Source: Rhodoblastus sp. 17X3 (lineage in GTDB: Bacteria > Pseudomonadota > Alphaproteobacteria > Rhizobiales > Beijerinckiaceae). From it: a DNA stretch of 64,000 nucleotides. Below are positions 39,493-47,974 of the stretch, piece by piece; the first letter of the stretch is position 1; every line of letters begins with the position of its first letter. The translations under genes and the position numbers were made by a program. The notes beneath the pieces are model-generated. The model had not been told where the DNA came from. It saw nothing but the letters and a program-made list of their open reading frames with translations, and did not search any database. The stretch lies in the NCBI RefSeq assembly GCF_030056575.1, contig NZ_JASHHX010000011.1, positions 1-64,000 on the forward strand, read 5' to 3'.

Positions 39493-39770
39493 CTGGCGGC
39501 CTCGGAAACGACATTCGAGGCGGGGCTAACGCAATTCGCGGCGCGCGTCAAAGAATCCCGCTCATTTCATGCGGAACCTTTGCCGTCCGCTGACATTTTA
39601 TTAAAAAGACCCCATATCAGGGAAAACGGCGCATTAAGCTTTCCGAAACGTGTCGGGCGCAGCCTCGTCGTTTACCGTAGGGCCATAAAAGAAGAACCAT
39701 CGCGGCCCGGCGGCGCGTTTTTTGCGAGTGAGCGCCAATCCAGGCGGATGTTTCAATTGAGGACCGGCCC

Positions 39771-40793
39771 ATGTTCGGTTTTAATTGGAAGACGTTCGAA
39801 AAATCGGGCGAAAGCTTCTCGGCCGCGAGCGGCGGCGGACCTGCAACGCCCCGACGACGCCCGCGCATCGGTTTGGCGCTCGGCTCCGGCGCGGCGCGCG
39901 GCTGGTCCCATATCGGCGTTTTGCAGGAGCTTGAGGCGCGGGGCGTGCCCATCGACGTCATCGCCGGGGCTTCGATCGGCGCGGTTGTCGGAGGATGCTA
40001 TTCGGCCGGGCGCCTTGGGGCGTTGGAAGCTTTCGCCCGCTCGCTGACCAAGCGCCGGGTGTTCTCCTTGATGGACTTGTCCTTTTCCGGCGCGGGCATG
40101 ATTTCCGGCGGCAAGCTTCGCGACGAACTCTCGCGCGAGCTGGAAGGTCGGCGGATCGAGAACTTGCCGATCGTCTTCGGCGCCGTCGCCACGGAAATCG
40201 GCGCCGGTCACGAGGTCTGGCTGCGCCGGGGCGACCTTGTCTCTGCCATCCGCGCGTCCTACGCCATGCCGGGCGTGTTCGAGCCGCTCTGCATCGACAA
40301 TCGCTGGCTGTTCGACGGCGCGCTGGTCAATCCGGTGCCGGTGACTTTGTGCCGGGCGCTTGGCGCCGAACTGGTGATCGCCGTCAATCTGGTCGGCGAT
40401 TCCGCCTATCGCGGCTCGCTGATCGCGGACGCCGCCGGCATGGCCACCGAACACAAGGAAAACGCCGATCCTGCGCCGCCTCCCAAACATGTGTCGGAAG
40501 CGCGGCAATTGCACCGCCAGTTCGGGCGCGGGGCCAATGGCGCGCCCGGCATAGCCGCGGCCATGCTCGACGCTTTCAACATCACGCAGGACAGGATCGC
40601 GCGGTCGCGCCTCGCCGGTGACCCGCCGGACGTTCTGATCAGCGCCCGGCTGTCGAAGATCGGCTTCTTCGATTTTCACCGCGCCGACGAACTGATCACG
40701 CTCGGACGCGAGGCGGCGCGGCGCGCTCTCAACGACATAGCAGACGTCGCGGCGCTGGAAAGCCAGAGCCGCGACCCGGTCAAAACGGCGTAA
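39771..40793 (+). CDS. Patatin-like phospholipase family protein
   Basis: This 340-residue protein has the patatin catalytic dyad: oxyanion segment LGSGAARGWSHIG (about 38-50), nucleophile elbow GASIGA with Ser at about 67, and the DGA-like aspartate motif in LFDGALVNPVP (about 182-192). It is related to the bacterial RssA/NTE group of patatins that hydrolyse phospholipids or lysophospholipids. No signal peptide is seen, so it is probably cytoplasmic or membrane-associated. It stands alone, convergent with the CBS-domain gene. Confidence 0.88.
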   Translation: MFGFNWKTFEKSGESFSAASGGGPATPRRRPRIGLALGSGAARGWSHIGVLQELEARGVPIDVIAGASIGAVVGGCYSAGRLGALEAFARSLTKRRVFSLMDLSFSGAGMISGGKLRDELSRELEGRRIENLPIVFGAVATEIGAGHEVWLRRGDLVSAIRASYAMPGVFEPLCIDNRWLFDGALVNPVPVTLCRALGAELVIAVNLVGDSAYRGSLIADAAGMATEHKENADPAPPPKHVSEARQLHRQFGRGANGAPGIAAAMLDAFNITQDRIARSRLAGDPPDVLISARLSKIGFFDFHRADELITLGREAARRALNDIADVAALESQSRDPVKTA

Positions 40794-40824
40794 GCATCTC
40801 CCGCCCCGACGGGGCGCGGAAAAA

Positions 40825-41256
40825 TCAGGCGCTCGCGATATATTCGCGCATGGCGCGATGTTCGGATTCGATCGCGTCCAGCCGATGCTTGACGACGTCG
40901 CCGATCGAGACGACCCCGGCGAGGCGGCCGTTGTGAATCACCGGCAAATGGCGGAAGCGGCCAGCGGTCATCTGCTCCATGATGGTGTCGATCGCCTCGT
41001 CCATCCGGGCGGTGACCACCTTGCTGGTCATGAATTTGGACACGGATTCCTGCAAGACGGCGACGCCATGGCGCCCGACGGCGCGGACAATGTCGCGTTC
41101 CGACAGAATGCCCAGCACTTCGCCGTCTCCGCCGGTGACGATCACCGCGCCAATGCCCTTTTCGGCAAGCGTGGCGGCGGCTTCCTGCATCGTCCGATGC
41201 GGCTGGATGGTGGTCACGTCGTGACCCTTGCTGGCGAGAATGAGTGCGACGCTCAT
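40825..41256 (-). CDS. CBS domain pair protein
   Basis: This 143-residue protein consists of two CBS motifs (TTIQPHRTMQEAAATLAEKG and ARMDEAIDTIMEQMTAGRFR with HLPVIHNGRLAGVVSIGDVV). Stand-alone CBS pairs bind adenosine nucleotides or NAD derivatives and regulate partner enzymes; no partner is evident from neighbours. Length and layout are typical. Confidence 0.9.
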   Translation of the reverse strand: MSVALILASKGHDVTTIQPHRTMQEAAATLAEKGIGAVIVTGGDGEVLGILSERDIVRAVGRHGVAVLQESVSKFMTSKVVTARMDEAIDTIMEQMTAGRFRHLPVIHNGRLAGVVSIGDVVKHRLDAIESEHRAMREYIASA

Positions 41257-41345
41257 GAAGATCCTCCGGTATGGTGCGGGATTATCCCCGTCTTTGCCGC
41301 AAGGATGCTCCGGTTCGCCGCCAAGCGCAAGCGAAGGCTGGGCGC

Positions 41346-42128
41346 TCAGCCCTTTCGCCTTTGGTCGAACAGGGGCGCAAGCAGGACGCCGGCGAGGAAG
41401 CCGCCAATATGGGCTTCCCAGGCGATGGGCGCCTGCGAGACACCGAAGCTCTGCGCCCCGAGGCCAACCAGAAGGTTGGAAACGAACCAGAACACCACGA
41501 AAGCCAGCGCTTGCCGGTTCGCCAGCATGGCGCGGAACGAGGCGAGCGGCGGCGGTTCCGGCGCGGCGTCAGAGTCCGGGCGGGCGAAGCCGCCCGGCTG
41601 AAACACGAAGCGCGCCGCCGCCCCCATATAGGCCGAGATCGCCGCGGAGGCCCCAACCATGGGCGTCGCTTCGGTCATATGCAGGGCGAGATAGACGGCC
41701 GCCCCGGCGACGGCTCCGACCACGCCGAGCAGCAGGAAATTGGCCGCGCCGAAGCGCCGGGCCACCGGCGAGCCGAAAGCGGCCAGCCAGACGCAATTGA
41801 AAATGAGATGGGTCTTGTCGCCATGCAGGAAGGCGTAGGACAGAGGCGTCATCCAGACCTGGTCCGCCGGAGCGTAGGTCAGGAAGAACTGTCCGATCTG
41901 GGCGTCGAGCTCGGACTCGCGGGCGAGCTGGGTGAGGTGATCCAGCACGGCGCGCTGATCGATGAGAAAGCCGAACCGCGCCGGCACGAAACCGTAGGTC
42001 GCCACGATTCCGACATCGGCCTCCGGCGACAGCAGCGCGCGCGCGACATGAATCAGGATCAGGACAGCCAGAAGGACGACGACGACGAAGGGAATGTTGA
42101 AGATCGGCTCGCGGGCGCGTTCGCGCAT
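41346..42128 (-). CDS. Rhomboid family intramembrane serine protease
   Basis: This 260-residue membrane protein has six or seven helices. The catalytic Ser lies in MVGASAAISAYMG (about 157) and the catalytic His in AHIGGFLAGVLLAPLF (about 240), with the HLIFNCVWLAAFG segment of the family. It cleaves membrane-anchored substrates, unknown here. The ATG at 42128 is preferred; a TTG at 42155 would add nine residues. A terminator hairpin ends about 30 bases upstream, separating it from a small upstream gene. Confidence 0.87.
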   Translation of the reverse strand: MRERAREPIFNIPFVVVVLLAVLILIHVARALLSPEADVGIVATYGFVPARFGFLIDQRAVLDHLTQLARESELDAQIGQFFLTYAPADQVWMTPLSYAFLHGDKTHLIFNCVWLAAFGSPVARRFGAANFLLLGVVGAVAGAAVYLALHMTEATPMVGASAAISAYMGAAARFVFQPGGFARPDSDAAPEPPPLASFRAMLANRQALAFVVFWFVSNLLVGLGAQSFGVSQAPIAWEAHIGGFLAGVLLAPLFDQRRKG

Positions 42129-42156
42129 CACGGAATGGTTCCCTTCTCGCGGCAAA

Positions 42157-42191
42157 AAGATAAGGGGAGAGCTGGAGCGAGCTCTCCCCTT
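42157..42191 (-). terminator. Rho-independent terminator upstream of the rhomboid gene
   Basis: A perfect 12-bp stem, AAGGGGAGAGCT / AGCTCTCCCCTT, with a 6-base loop is followed on the minus strand by ATCTTTTTG. It lies 18 bases after the stop of the small ORF at 42210-42380 and is the best intrinsic terminator in the window. Confidence 0.85.
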
Positions 42192-42209
42192 CTGTAACGG
42201 TATTAACCG

Positions 42210-42380
42210 TCAGGCTTGTGCGGCGTGCTTGCGGTCTCGTCCGCGATTCCGGCGCTTCAACTTTCCGCCTGTCCCGAGCAAGAGCGCGGCGGTGTCGAAA
42301 TTGTCCAGAAACCAAGCATAGGCGTTTAACTCGAACGTCGCGTCACCCGGGTCGCTTATCCGCCGCCGCGTCGTTCGCAT
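42210..42380 (-). CDS. 56-residue small protein, unrecognised
   Basis: This ORF begins MRTTRRRISDPGDATFELNA, continues with YAWFLDNFDTAALLLGTGGK and ends in a strongly basic tail (KRRNRGRDRKHAAQA). It has an aromatic amphipathic centre and basic ends, no signal peptide or membrane helix, and codon use like the neighbours. Support comes mainly from position: a near-ideal terminator lies 18 bases after its stop on the same strand, and no other gene would use it. No clear ribosome binding site precedes the ATG; the frame stays open for about 15 codons upstream, to a TGA. The function is unknown; the basic tail suggests nucleic acid or membrane surface contact. Confidence 0.5.
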   Translation of the reverse strand: MRTTRRRISDPGDATFELNAYAWFLDNFDTAALLLGTGGKLKRRNRGRDRKHAAQA

Positions 42381-42561
42381 GGGAAGATATTGCCAAAGTC
42401 CTAACGACTTTGCAACATGAGCAATTCATTAAGCTTAACGGCCGCTGGCGAAAACGCGGCCGCGGCCCGAACTTCGCACTGTCCCGAGGGAAAGCGATCG
42501 TAGCCGGGATTCCGGCCCGCAATCGATCACAATCGACCCAGAAAAGAACACGGGCGACAAA

Positions 42562-43182
42562 ATGAGACAGGCAGCGACGCAAGAGCTCTACAGCTACTGG
42601 AACCATTTGCGCGGGGCGCGGCTTTCGCCGGAACGCGAGGAGATCGACCCCTCGGCCATCCGGCATATCCTCGCCGACACCATGATCCTCGAGGTGGACG
42701 ACGCGCGACTGTTCCCCGTCCGCATCTCCGGCACGCGGCTCAATGCGCTGTTTCTCGATGAGCAGAAGGGCCGCTCCTTTGTCGATCTGTTCGCGCCGGA
42801 CGACAAGGCGGCGGCGCAGCAGATGATTTCCGCGGTCATCGACGGCGTGCGTCCTGTCGTCGCAGGCCTGACCGCCGAGCCGGACGACGCGCGCGCCATC
42901 CATCTCGAACTGCTGCTGCTGCCGCTTCGCCACCACGGCAAGACGCACGCCCGGGTGCTGGGCATGCTGACGCCAACCGCCCTCCCCGCCTGGTTCGGCC
43001 TGCGCCGCGTCAATTGCCTCGGCCTCGCGGCCATGCGCTTCGTCGGAGACGAGCAGGCGGCCATGCTGCCCATGTTCGCGCGGCGCGAGGGCGGCGAGGA
43101 GCTGCGGCCCGGCGATCTGGCCCGCCGTCCCAAGGCCCGGCGCCATTCCTTCTTCCTCATCCCGGGCGGACGCGAGGATTGA
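42562..43182 (+). CDS. PAS_5 (DUF1150-like) PAS domain protein
   Basis: This 206-residue protein has a PAS_5-type fold common in alphaproteobacteria: LYSYWNHLRGARLSPEREE near the N-terminus, ILADTMILEVDD, and FPVRISGTRLNALF, followed by a long helix and a second strand set. These single-domain PAS proteins are often next to PilZ genes and may sense or scaffold; the ligand is unknown. The PilZ gene follows 118 bases downstream in the same direction. Confidence 0.8.
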   Translation: MRQAATQELYSYWNHLRGARLSPEREEIDPSAIRHILADTMILEVDDARLFPVRISGTRLNALFLDEQKGRSFVDLFAPDDKAAAQQMISAVIDGVRPVVAGLTAEPDDARAIHLELLLLPLRHHGKTHARVLGMLTPTALPAWFGLRRVNCLGLAAMRFVGDEQAAMLPMFARREGGEELRPGDLARRPKARRHSFFLIPGGRED

Positions 43183-43300
43183 CGCGCCCGAAGGTTTTCA
43201 GGAGAGCCGCGGATGAATACCGAAACCTCGGCTGTAACAATGAATTAACAGGCTCGATCCTATAGTTGCCGGCAACATTAGCGACAGTCCGGCGAGCCCT

Positions 43301-43906
43301 ATGCAGTTACAGCGGAAATTGAGCGCCAAGCCCCAGGAGCGCCGCCGACATGCGCGCGTGAAACTGGCGCTGCTCGGCCGCTACATGCTGGAGGACCGGC
43401 GCGAGTTTCCCTGCCAGACCATTGATATTTCCGTTGGCGGCCTATCCCTGACCGCGCCCGTCGCCGGCGCCGTGGGCGAACGCGTCGTGGCTTATTTCGA
43501 CGCCCTCGGACGAATCGAAGGCGTGATTGTCCGCCATTTCGAACATGGCTTCGCCATGACGGCGCTGCTGCCGTCCGCAAAGCGCGAGAAGCTGGTCAAC
43601 CAGCTGACCTGGCTCATCAACCGCAAGACGCTCGGCCTGCCCGAGGACCGCCGCCACGAGCGCATCGTGCCCAAGGAAGTCAATACGGTCATCCGCCTCG
43701 GCGACAAGACTTCCATCCCCGCGAAGATCGTCGATATTTCCGTTTCGGGCGCGGCCGTCACCTGCGCCAAGCAGGGACGCATGGGCGCCATGATCCAGAT
43801 CGGCCGCCGGCGCGCCCGGATCGTGCGCGTGTTTGACCAGGGCATGGCGCTGGAATTCGCGCTGCCGCTGTCTTTCGACCAGTTCGACGAGAACGTCATT
43901 CTCTGA
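43301..43906 (+). CDS. Tandem PilZ domain protein
   Basis: This 201-residue protein has two PilZ domains. The first has RRRHAR (about 14-19) and DISVGG (about 42-47). The second has DRRHER (about 117-122) and DISVSG (about 144-149). Both therefore keep the Arg-x3-Arg and Asp-x-Ser-x2-Gly cyclic di-GMP-binding motifs. It is probably a c-di-GMP receptor for motility or surface polysaccharide control; the polysaccharide locus near 55-64 kb is a possible target by inference only. Confidence 0.85.
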   Translation: MQLQRKLSAKPQERRRHARVKLALLGRYMLEDRREFPCQTIDISVGGLSLTAPVAGAVGERVVAYFDALGRIEGVIVRHFEHGFAMTALLPSAKREKLVNQLTWLINRKTLGLPEDRRHERIVPKEVNTVIRLGDKTSIPAKIVDISVSGAAVTCAKQGRMGAMIQIGRRRARIVRVFDQGMALEFALPLSFDQFDENVIL

Positions 43907-43986
43907 CAGGAATGGCGCGGGACTTGGTCCGCGCCTTTGCTGTGAGAAATGGCTTGGGTCCCTGCCCGCGCCTTCGCCCCTTAACC

Positions 43987-44517
43987 TTAGTCGACCTTCA
44001 CCAGCCCGGCGGCATAGCGACGGCCGTTTTCGACATAGTGCCGCGCGCTCTTCAAGAGCCCTTCCGTCGCGGACGGGTCGATCTGCTTCACCACGCGGGC
44101 CGGCGCGCCGACGATAAGCGAATAATCGGGAAACTCCTTGCCTTCGGGAACCAGCGCGTTGGCTCCGACGATGCAGAACTTGCCGATTTTGGCGTTGTTC
44201 ATGATGGTCGCGCCCATACCGATCAGGCTGCCCTCCCCGATCGCGCAGCCATGCAGGATGACCGCATGGCCGATGGTGACGTCCGGGCCGATCGTCAGCG
44301 GGCAGCCCATGTCGGTGTGCAGCACCGATAGATCCTGGATATTGCTCCGCGCGCCGACGTCGATCCATTCATTATCGCCGCGCAGGGTCGCGCCGAACCA
44401 GACATTGGCGTCCTCGCGCAGCCGCACGCGGCCGATCAGATTGGCGTCGGGCGCGACAAAATAGCGGCCTTCCGGCGGCAGTTCCGGCGAAACGCCGTCG
44501 AGCGAATAAAGACTCAT
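43987..44517 (-). CDS. Gamma-carbonic anhydrase family protein
   Basis: This 176-residue left-handed beta-helix protein has repeated hexapeptides with the family's metal ligands: RGDNEWIDVG, LSVLHTDMGCP (His), and VTIGHAVILHGCAIG (two His). Homologues (YrdA/PaaY, CaiE type) are carbonic anhydrases or acyl-transfer-associated proteins. The ATG at 44517 follows GGGAG; a TTG one codon upstream is also possible. Confidence 0.9.
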   Translation of the reverse strand: MSLYSLDGVSPELPPEGRYFVAPDANLIGRVRLREDANVWFGATLRGDNEWIDVGARSNIQDLSVLHTDMGCPLTIGPDVTIGHAVILHGCAIGEGSLIGMGATIMNNAKIGKFCIVGANALVPEGKEFPDYSLIVGAPARVVKQIDPSATEGLLKSARHYVENGRRYAAGLVKVD

Positions 44518-44630
44518 CAATCAAGACTCCCTTGCCAAGCGCAAGATTATCGGCTCCAAGATAAATGGCTAAGGCAAAAAAGCCCGCGCTTTTTCTTCCG
44601 CCTTTGGGCTGCCCCTAACGCACGATCCGC

Positions 44631-45302
44631 TTGCGCAAAACTCTTCTCATTCTCGGCCTCGCGCCCAGCGTCCTGATGATCGTCGGCCTTGTGGTCTGGC
44701 GCTTCTGGCCTGCGCCGCCGCCCTCCGAGACGCTAACCTTCGACATTGGCGGACAGCGCCTGCGCTTCGCCTCATCCTATGTCCGATTGCCGGAAACCAT
44801 CGAGCCGGACCGCGTCGATCTCGTGGTGCGGGCGCCGGATTTCGCGCCCGCCGCCGCGACGCCCGCCCGCCTGCCCGCCGCCGGCGAAGTCGACGACAAG
44901 GGCCGCACCCAGATTTTCCTCACCCTGACGGCCGCCCCGACACTCGACCGGAACGCCCCGCCCGCCGAACGCTATGCGCCTTTTCTCGCTCCCGAGGCGC
45001 AGGTGACGGAAGGCGGCCTGCTGCGCCGCCGCTACGAGGACAACTCGCCCTATGCCGGCGAGGACCTCTATCTGGCGCCGCCCGATGGCGAGGACTTTTT
45101 CGCCCGCTGCCAGCGTCCGCGCATTCCCTCCGATGGCCTGCCCGACGCCTGCCTCAGCGAGTTTCGCACCGACGGACTCATGATCCAGATGCGCTTCGAC
45201 CCGGTCTGGCTGGCCGACTGGCAGCATCTGCGCGCCAACCTCCTGCAGCTCGCGCACTCCGCCAAAACGCAGGGCGAGGCGCACTCGGCCAAAGCGCCTT
45301 AA
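44631..45302 (+). CDS. Membrane-anchored periplasmic protein of unknown function
   Basis: This 223-residue protein has one N-terminal helix (TLLILGLAPSVLMIVGLVVW, residues 4-23) and a soluble part with a Pro-rich linker, an IGGQRLRFASSYVRLPE segment and a C-terminal alpha-helical stretch containing two Cys (ARCQRP, DACLSEF) that could form a disulfide. I do not recognise the family. The start is probably TTG at 44631, since no ATG lies before the membrane helix. It is divergent from the carbonic anhydrase gene and convergent with the next gene. Confidence 0.65.
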   Translation: MRKTLLILGLAPSVLMIVGLVVWRFWPAPPPSETLTFDIGGQRLRFASSYVRLPETIEPDRVDLVVRAPDFAPAAATPARLPAAGEVDDKGRTQIFLTLTAAPTLDRNAPPAERYAPFLAPEAQVTEGGLLRRRYEDNSPYAGEDLYLAPPDGEDFFARCQRPRIPSDGLPDACLSEFRTDGLMIQMRFDPVWLADWQHLRANLLQLAHSAKTQGEAHSAKAP

Positions 45303-45303
45303 G

Positions 45304-45747
45304 TCATTTCGCCAATGTGGCGCCCGCCTTGCGCGCAAAGTCCCGCGCGGCGCGCGCCTGGCACAGCGCCGCGAAAGATTGATACATCGAGCCGGTATTG
45401 CCTTCCGCGATCCTGTCGCAGCGCTTGAGCGCGGCGCCATAGGCCTTCTTGACCGGCGGCCGGGCTTTCGGCAGGAACAGAGCCTCGCATTTGCCGCGCG
45501 CGGCGTCGCCCAGAGCGTTGTCCGCCGAAGAGCCGAGCTGGCAGAGCTGGAGGCGGCGATAGGCCGTCAGGCAGTCCGGCGCGCCGGCGATAGCCTTCTC
45601 GACCGCCGCCGCATAGCCGCCCGCCCTGGCGGCCTCATCGTCGCTGACGGGGCACGCCGCTTCGGCCAAGGCTGGCCCGGTGGTGGCTGGCCCCATGGAG
45701 GCGAGCGCCGCGGCCAGAATGAACAGCCGGAACGTCGCCGCTCTCAC
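45304..45747 (-). CDS. Secreted Cys-containing protein of unknown function
   Basis: This 147-residue protein has a signal peptide (FRLFILAAALASMGPATTGP, cleavage near ALA-E) and a small helical mature domain with six cysteines (ACPVSD, DCLTAY, LCQLGS, KCEALF, RCDRIA, LCQARA), consistent with three disulfides. No named family is recognised. It sits 7 bases after the DUF3126 gene on the same strand, so it may be co-expressed with it. Confidence 0.7.
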   Translation of the reverse strand: MRAATFRLFILAAALASMGPATTGPALAEAACPVSDDEAARAGGYAAAVEKAIAGAPDCLTAYRRLQLCQLGSSADNALGDAARGKCEALFLPKARPPVKKAYGAALKRCDRIAEGNTGSMYQSFAALCQARAARDFARKAGATLAK

Positions 45748-45754
45748 GACGATC

Positions 45755-46150
45755 TCACAAATCTTCGAGATCGAAATCGAGGATCGCCATCTGCAAGGTA
45801 TAGGACTTGCCCTTGGGATCGTCGGCGGAGATCACGCCGAGGAAATCGTCGCCCCGGTTGAGTTCGACCGAATCGGTCTTCTTCACGCGCGCGACGACCT
45901 TGAGTTCTTCATTGTCGAACAGCCGGCGCAGATATTCCTGCAGCACGGGACGCTCGACCGGGATTTTCATCGAGAACGAGAAGGAACGGTCGCCGTCCTC
46001 GTCATCCACGATGATCTTGCCGATCTGGCGTTCGCCGAACGTGACGACGGCCTGTTCGGTGTCCTTCGGATCCAGCCCGACCTTGATTCCCGTCGCGCCG
46101 AAGGCGTTCCGCAGGAATTCCTGCAATTTGCGCAATTCGCTCTTGTCCAA
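45755..46150 (-). CDS. Tandem-duplicated DUF3126 protein
   Basis: This 131-residue protein holds two copies of the small DUF3126 fold that is usually single (about 70 residues). The first copy runs from LQEFLRNAFG to SFSMKIPV; the second from LQEYLRRLFD to TLQMAILDFDLEDL, matching strand for strand (QIGKIIVDDEDGDRSFSF vs FLGVISADDPKGKSYTL). The function of the domain is unknown. It lies directly downstream of cysE, a conserved neighbour in Hyphomicrobiales, which suggests a link to cysteine or sulfur metabolism. Confidence 0.85.
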   Translation of the reverse strand: MDKSELRKLQEFLRNAFGATGIKVGLDPKDTEQAVVTFGERQIGKIIVDDEDGDRSFSFSMKIPVERPVLQEYLRRLFDNEELKVVARVKKTDSVELNRGDDFLGVISADDPKGKSYTLQMAILDFDLEDL

Positions 46151-46243
46151 GACCCGTCTCCGTCCGCGGTTTCGACGCGAGGCTTGCCAAAAAGCCGCGC
46201 GCCGCGCAAGGGGCGAGAAGATATTACCGGGATAAGCGCGGAT

Positions 46244-47074
46244 TCATTCCTCTTCAGATTTGGCGGCGAGAATCTGGTCCATCTCTCGCGCGGGCTCGGC
46301 GCAGCCCGAGGCGCCGACGATGCGGGCCGGCACGCCCGCGACCGTGACATTCGGGGGCACCGGCTTCAGCACCACCGACCCCGCCGCGATGCGCGAGCAA
46401 TGGCCGATCTCGATATTGCCGATGATCTTGGCGCCGGCGCCGATCAGCACGCCGTGCCGAATCTTGGGATGGCGGTCGCCGCGTTCATGGCCGGTGCCGC
46501 CCAGCGTCACGCTGTGCAGGATCGACACGTCGTCCTCGATCAAGGCCGTCGCGCCAACCACGAGGCCCGTGGCGTGATCGAGGAAAACGCCCTTGCCGAT
46601 GCGCGCCGCCGGATTGATGTCCGTCTGGAAGGCCGACGACGAACGGCTTTGCAGATAAAGAGCGAAATCCTTGCGCCCCGTGTTCCACAGCCAATGAGCG
46701 AGCCGATGGCACTGGAGGGCATGGAAGCCCTTGAAATAGAGCACCGGCTCGATCACCCGCTGGCAGGCCGGATCGCGGTCGGCCACGGCCAGGATGTCGG
46801 CGCGGATGGCGACGCCCAGCGAGGGATCGCGCGCGGCGAGGTCGAGGAAATTCTGGCGGATCAGATCGCCGGGGAAATCGGGATGGGACAGGCGCGAGGC
46901 GAGGCGATGGCCGACCGCCTGCTCCAGCGTCGTATGGTTGAGGATCGACGCCGCCAGGAAGGAGCCGAGCTCCGGCTCCCGCCGCAGAGCCTCCTCCGCC
47001 TCGCGCCGGATCTGCGCAAAGACCGGATCGGATTCGGTCTTGTGCAGCGTCCGCACATTGCCGGTCGTCGTCAT
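46244..47074 (-). CDS. cysE: Serine O-acetyltransferase
   Basis: This 276-residue enzyme acetylates serine with acetyl-CoA, the first step of cysteine synthesis. An N-terminal helical region (HTTLEQAVGHRLASRLSH) is followed by a left-handed beta helix with FQTDINPAARIGKGVFLDHA, TLGGTGHERGDRHPKI and VVLKPVPPNVTVAGVPAR. The catalytic His and Asp are in the DHA and RHPKI segments. The ATG at 47074 was chosen over a longer frame because it gives the family N-terminus. It is followed by the DUF3126 gene. Confidence 0.95.
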   Translation of the reverse strand: MTTTGNVRTLHKTESDPVFAQIRREAEEALRREPELGSFLAASILNHTTLEQAVGHRLASRLSHPDFPGDLIRQNFLDLAARDPSLGVAIRADILAVADRDPACQRVIEPVLYFKGFHALQCHRLAHWLWNTGRKDFALYLQSRSSSAFQTDINPAARIGKGVFLDHATGLVVGATALIEDDVSILHSVTLGGTGHERGDRHPKIRHGVLIGAGAKIIGNIEIGHCSRIAAGSVVLKPVPPNVTVAGVPARIVGASGCAEPAREMDQILAAKSEEE

Positions 47075-47161
47075 GACATTCTCCCTTCCGCACGCGCGGA
47101 ATATTCCCAAAGCCCAATTTACCACGCCAGGAAGCCGCTGTCGCCGCCCCCTCAACCCTTC

Positions 47162-47950
47162 TCAGGCCTTCCCGGGCCCGTGGGCCGAAAGCCCGTCCAG
47201 AAAGGCGAGCACGCCCTCCTTATAGACCTTGTCGCCCACCGCGCGGTTATGGTCCCGCCCCGGAATGACCAGGGCGCGCGCGTTCTGCATCATCTGCGCC
47301 AGCGGCTCAGGATCGCCGGCGACATCGTCCTCGGAACCGACGCAGATCAGCGCCGGCGTCGCGATCGTCCCGACCACGTCCGCGCTCAAGGCGTGGCGCG
47401 AGCCTCGCATGCAGGCGGCCAGAGCGCGCAGGTCGCTCTTGGTCGCTTCGGCGAAGACGCGGAACATGCGCTGCATCGGGTCGGTCAGGCCCTCCGCCGA
47501 CGGCGCCTCCATGGCGTCGGCGATGCCCGCCGGAAGCCCTTCTCCATCCACCAGATGGATCCCAAGCCCCGCCAGCACAAGCCCCCGCACCCTTTCCGGC
47601 GAAGCGGCGGCCATGTGGGCGGCGATGCGCGCGCCCATTGAATAGCCCATCACATCGGCGCGGGCGATGCCCAGATGATCGAGCAGATTGACGGCGTCGG
47701 CGGCCATGATCCAGGGCGAATAGGCTGCGGGATCATACAGCTTCTCGCTGCGCCCGTGGCCGCGATTGTCGAACACGATCACGCGCCGTCCGGCGTGGGT
47801 CAGGGTCTTGACCCATTGCGGGAAAAGCCAGTTCACGCCGTGGTTCGAAGCGAAGCCGTGGATGAGGAGGATCGGCTCGCCCTTGTCCGCCGTCGTCGGG
47901 GCGAAGTCGAGAAAGGCGAGGCGCACCCCGTCGGAGGAAAATTCCTGCAT
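47162..47950 (-). CDS. Alpha/beta hydrolase
   Basis: This 262-residue alpha/beta hydrolase has the oxyanion motif LLIHGFASNH (about 27-37), nucleophile Ser in MGYSMGARIA (about 102), an acid in SEDD and catalytic His in GRDHNRAVG (about 242). It resembles esterases/hydrolases of the BioH/haloalkane-like group; substrate unknown. It is encoded between cysE and the nrsF-sigF pair, transcribed on the minus strand. Confidence 0.85.
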   Translation of the reverse strand: MQEFSSDGVRLAFLDFAPTTADKGEPILLIHGFASNHGVNWLFPQWVKTLTHAGRRVIVFDNRGHGRSEKLYDPAAYSPWIMAADAVNLLDHLGIARADVMGYSMGARIAAHMAAASPERVRGLVLAGLGIHLVDGEGLPAGIADAMEAPSAEGLTDPMQRMFRVFAEATKSDLRALAACMRGSRHALSADVVGTIATPALICVGSEDDVAGDPEPLAQMMQNARALVIPGRDHNRAVGDKVYKEGVLAFLDGLSAHGPGKA

Positions 47951-47974
47951 GCACGAATCCTGTCCGCGCCGCGC

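Noticed and set aside
44577-44592. AAAAAGC/GCTTTTT hairpin between two divergent genes as a terminator
   Set aside because: Both flanking genes read away from it, so no transcript would end there; more likely a chance or promoter-related palindrome.
45680-47641. A 653-codon plus-strand open frame over cysE and neighbours
   Set aside because: Antisense to DUF3126, cysE and the alpha/beta hydrolase, all with clear family motifs on the minus strand.
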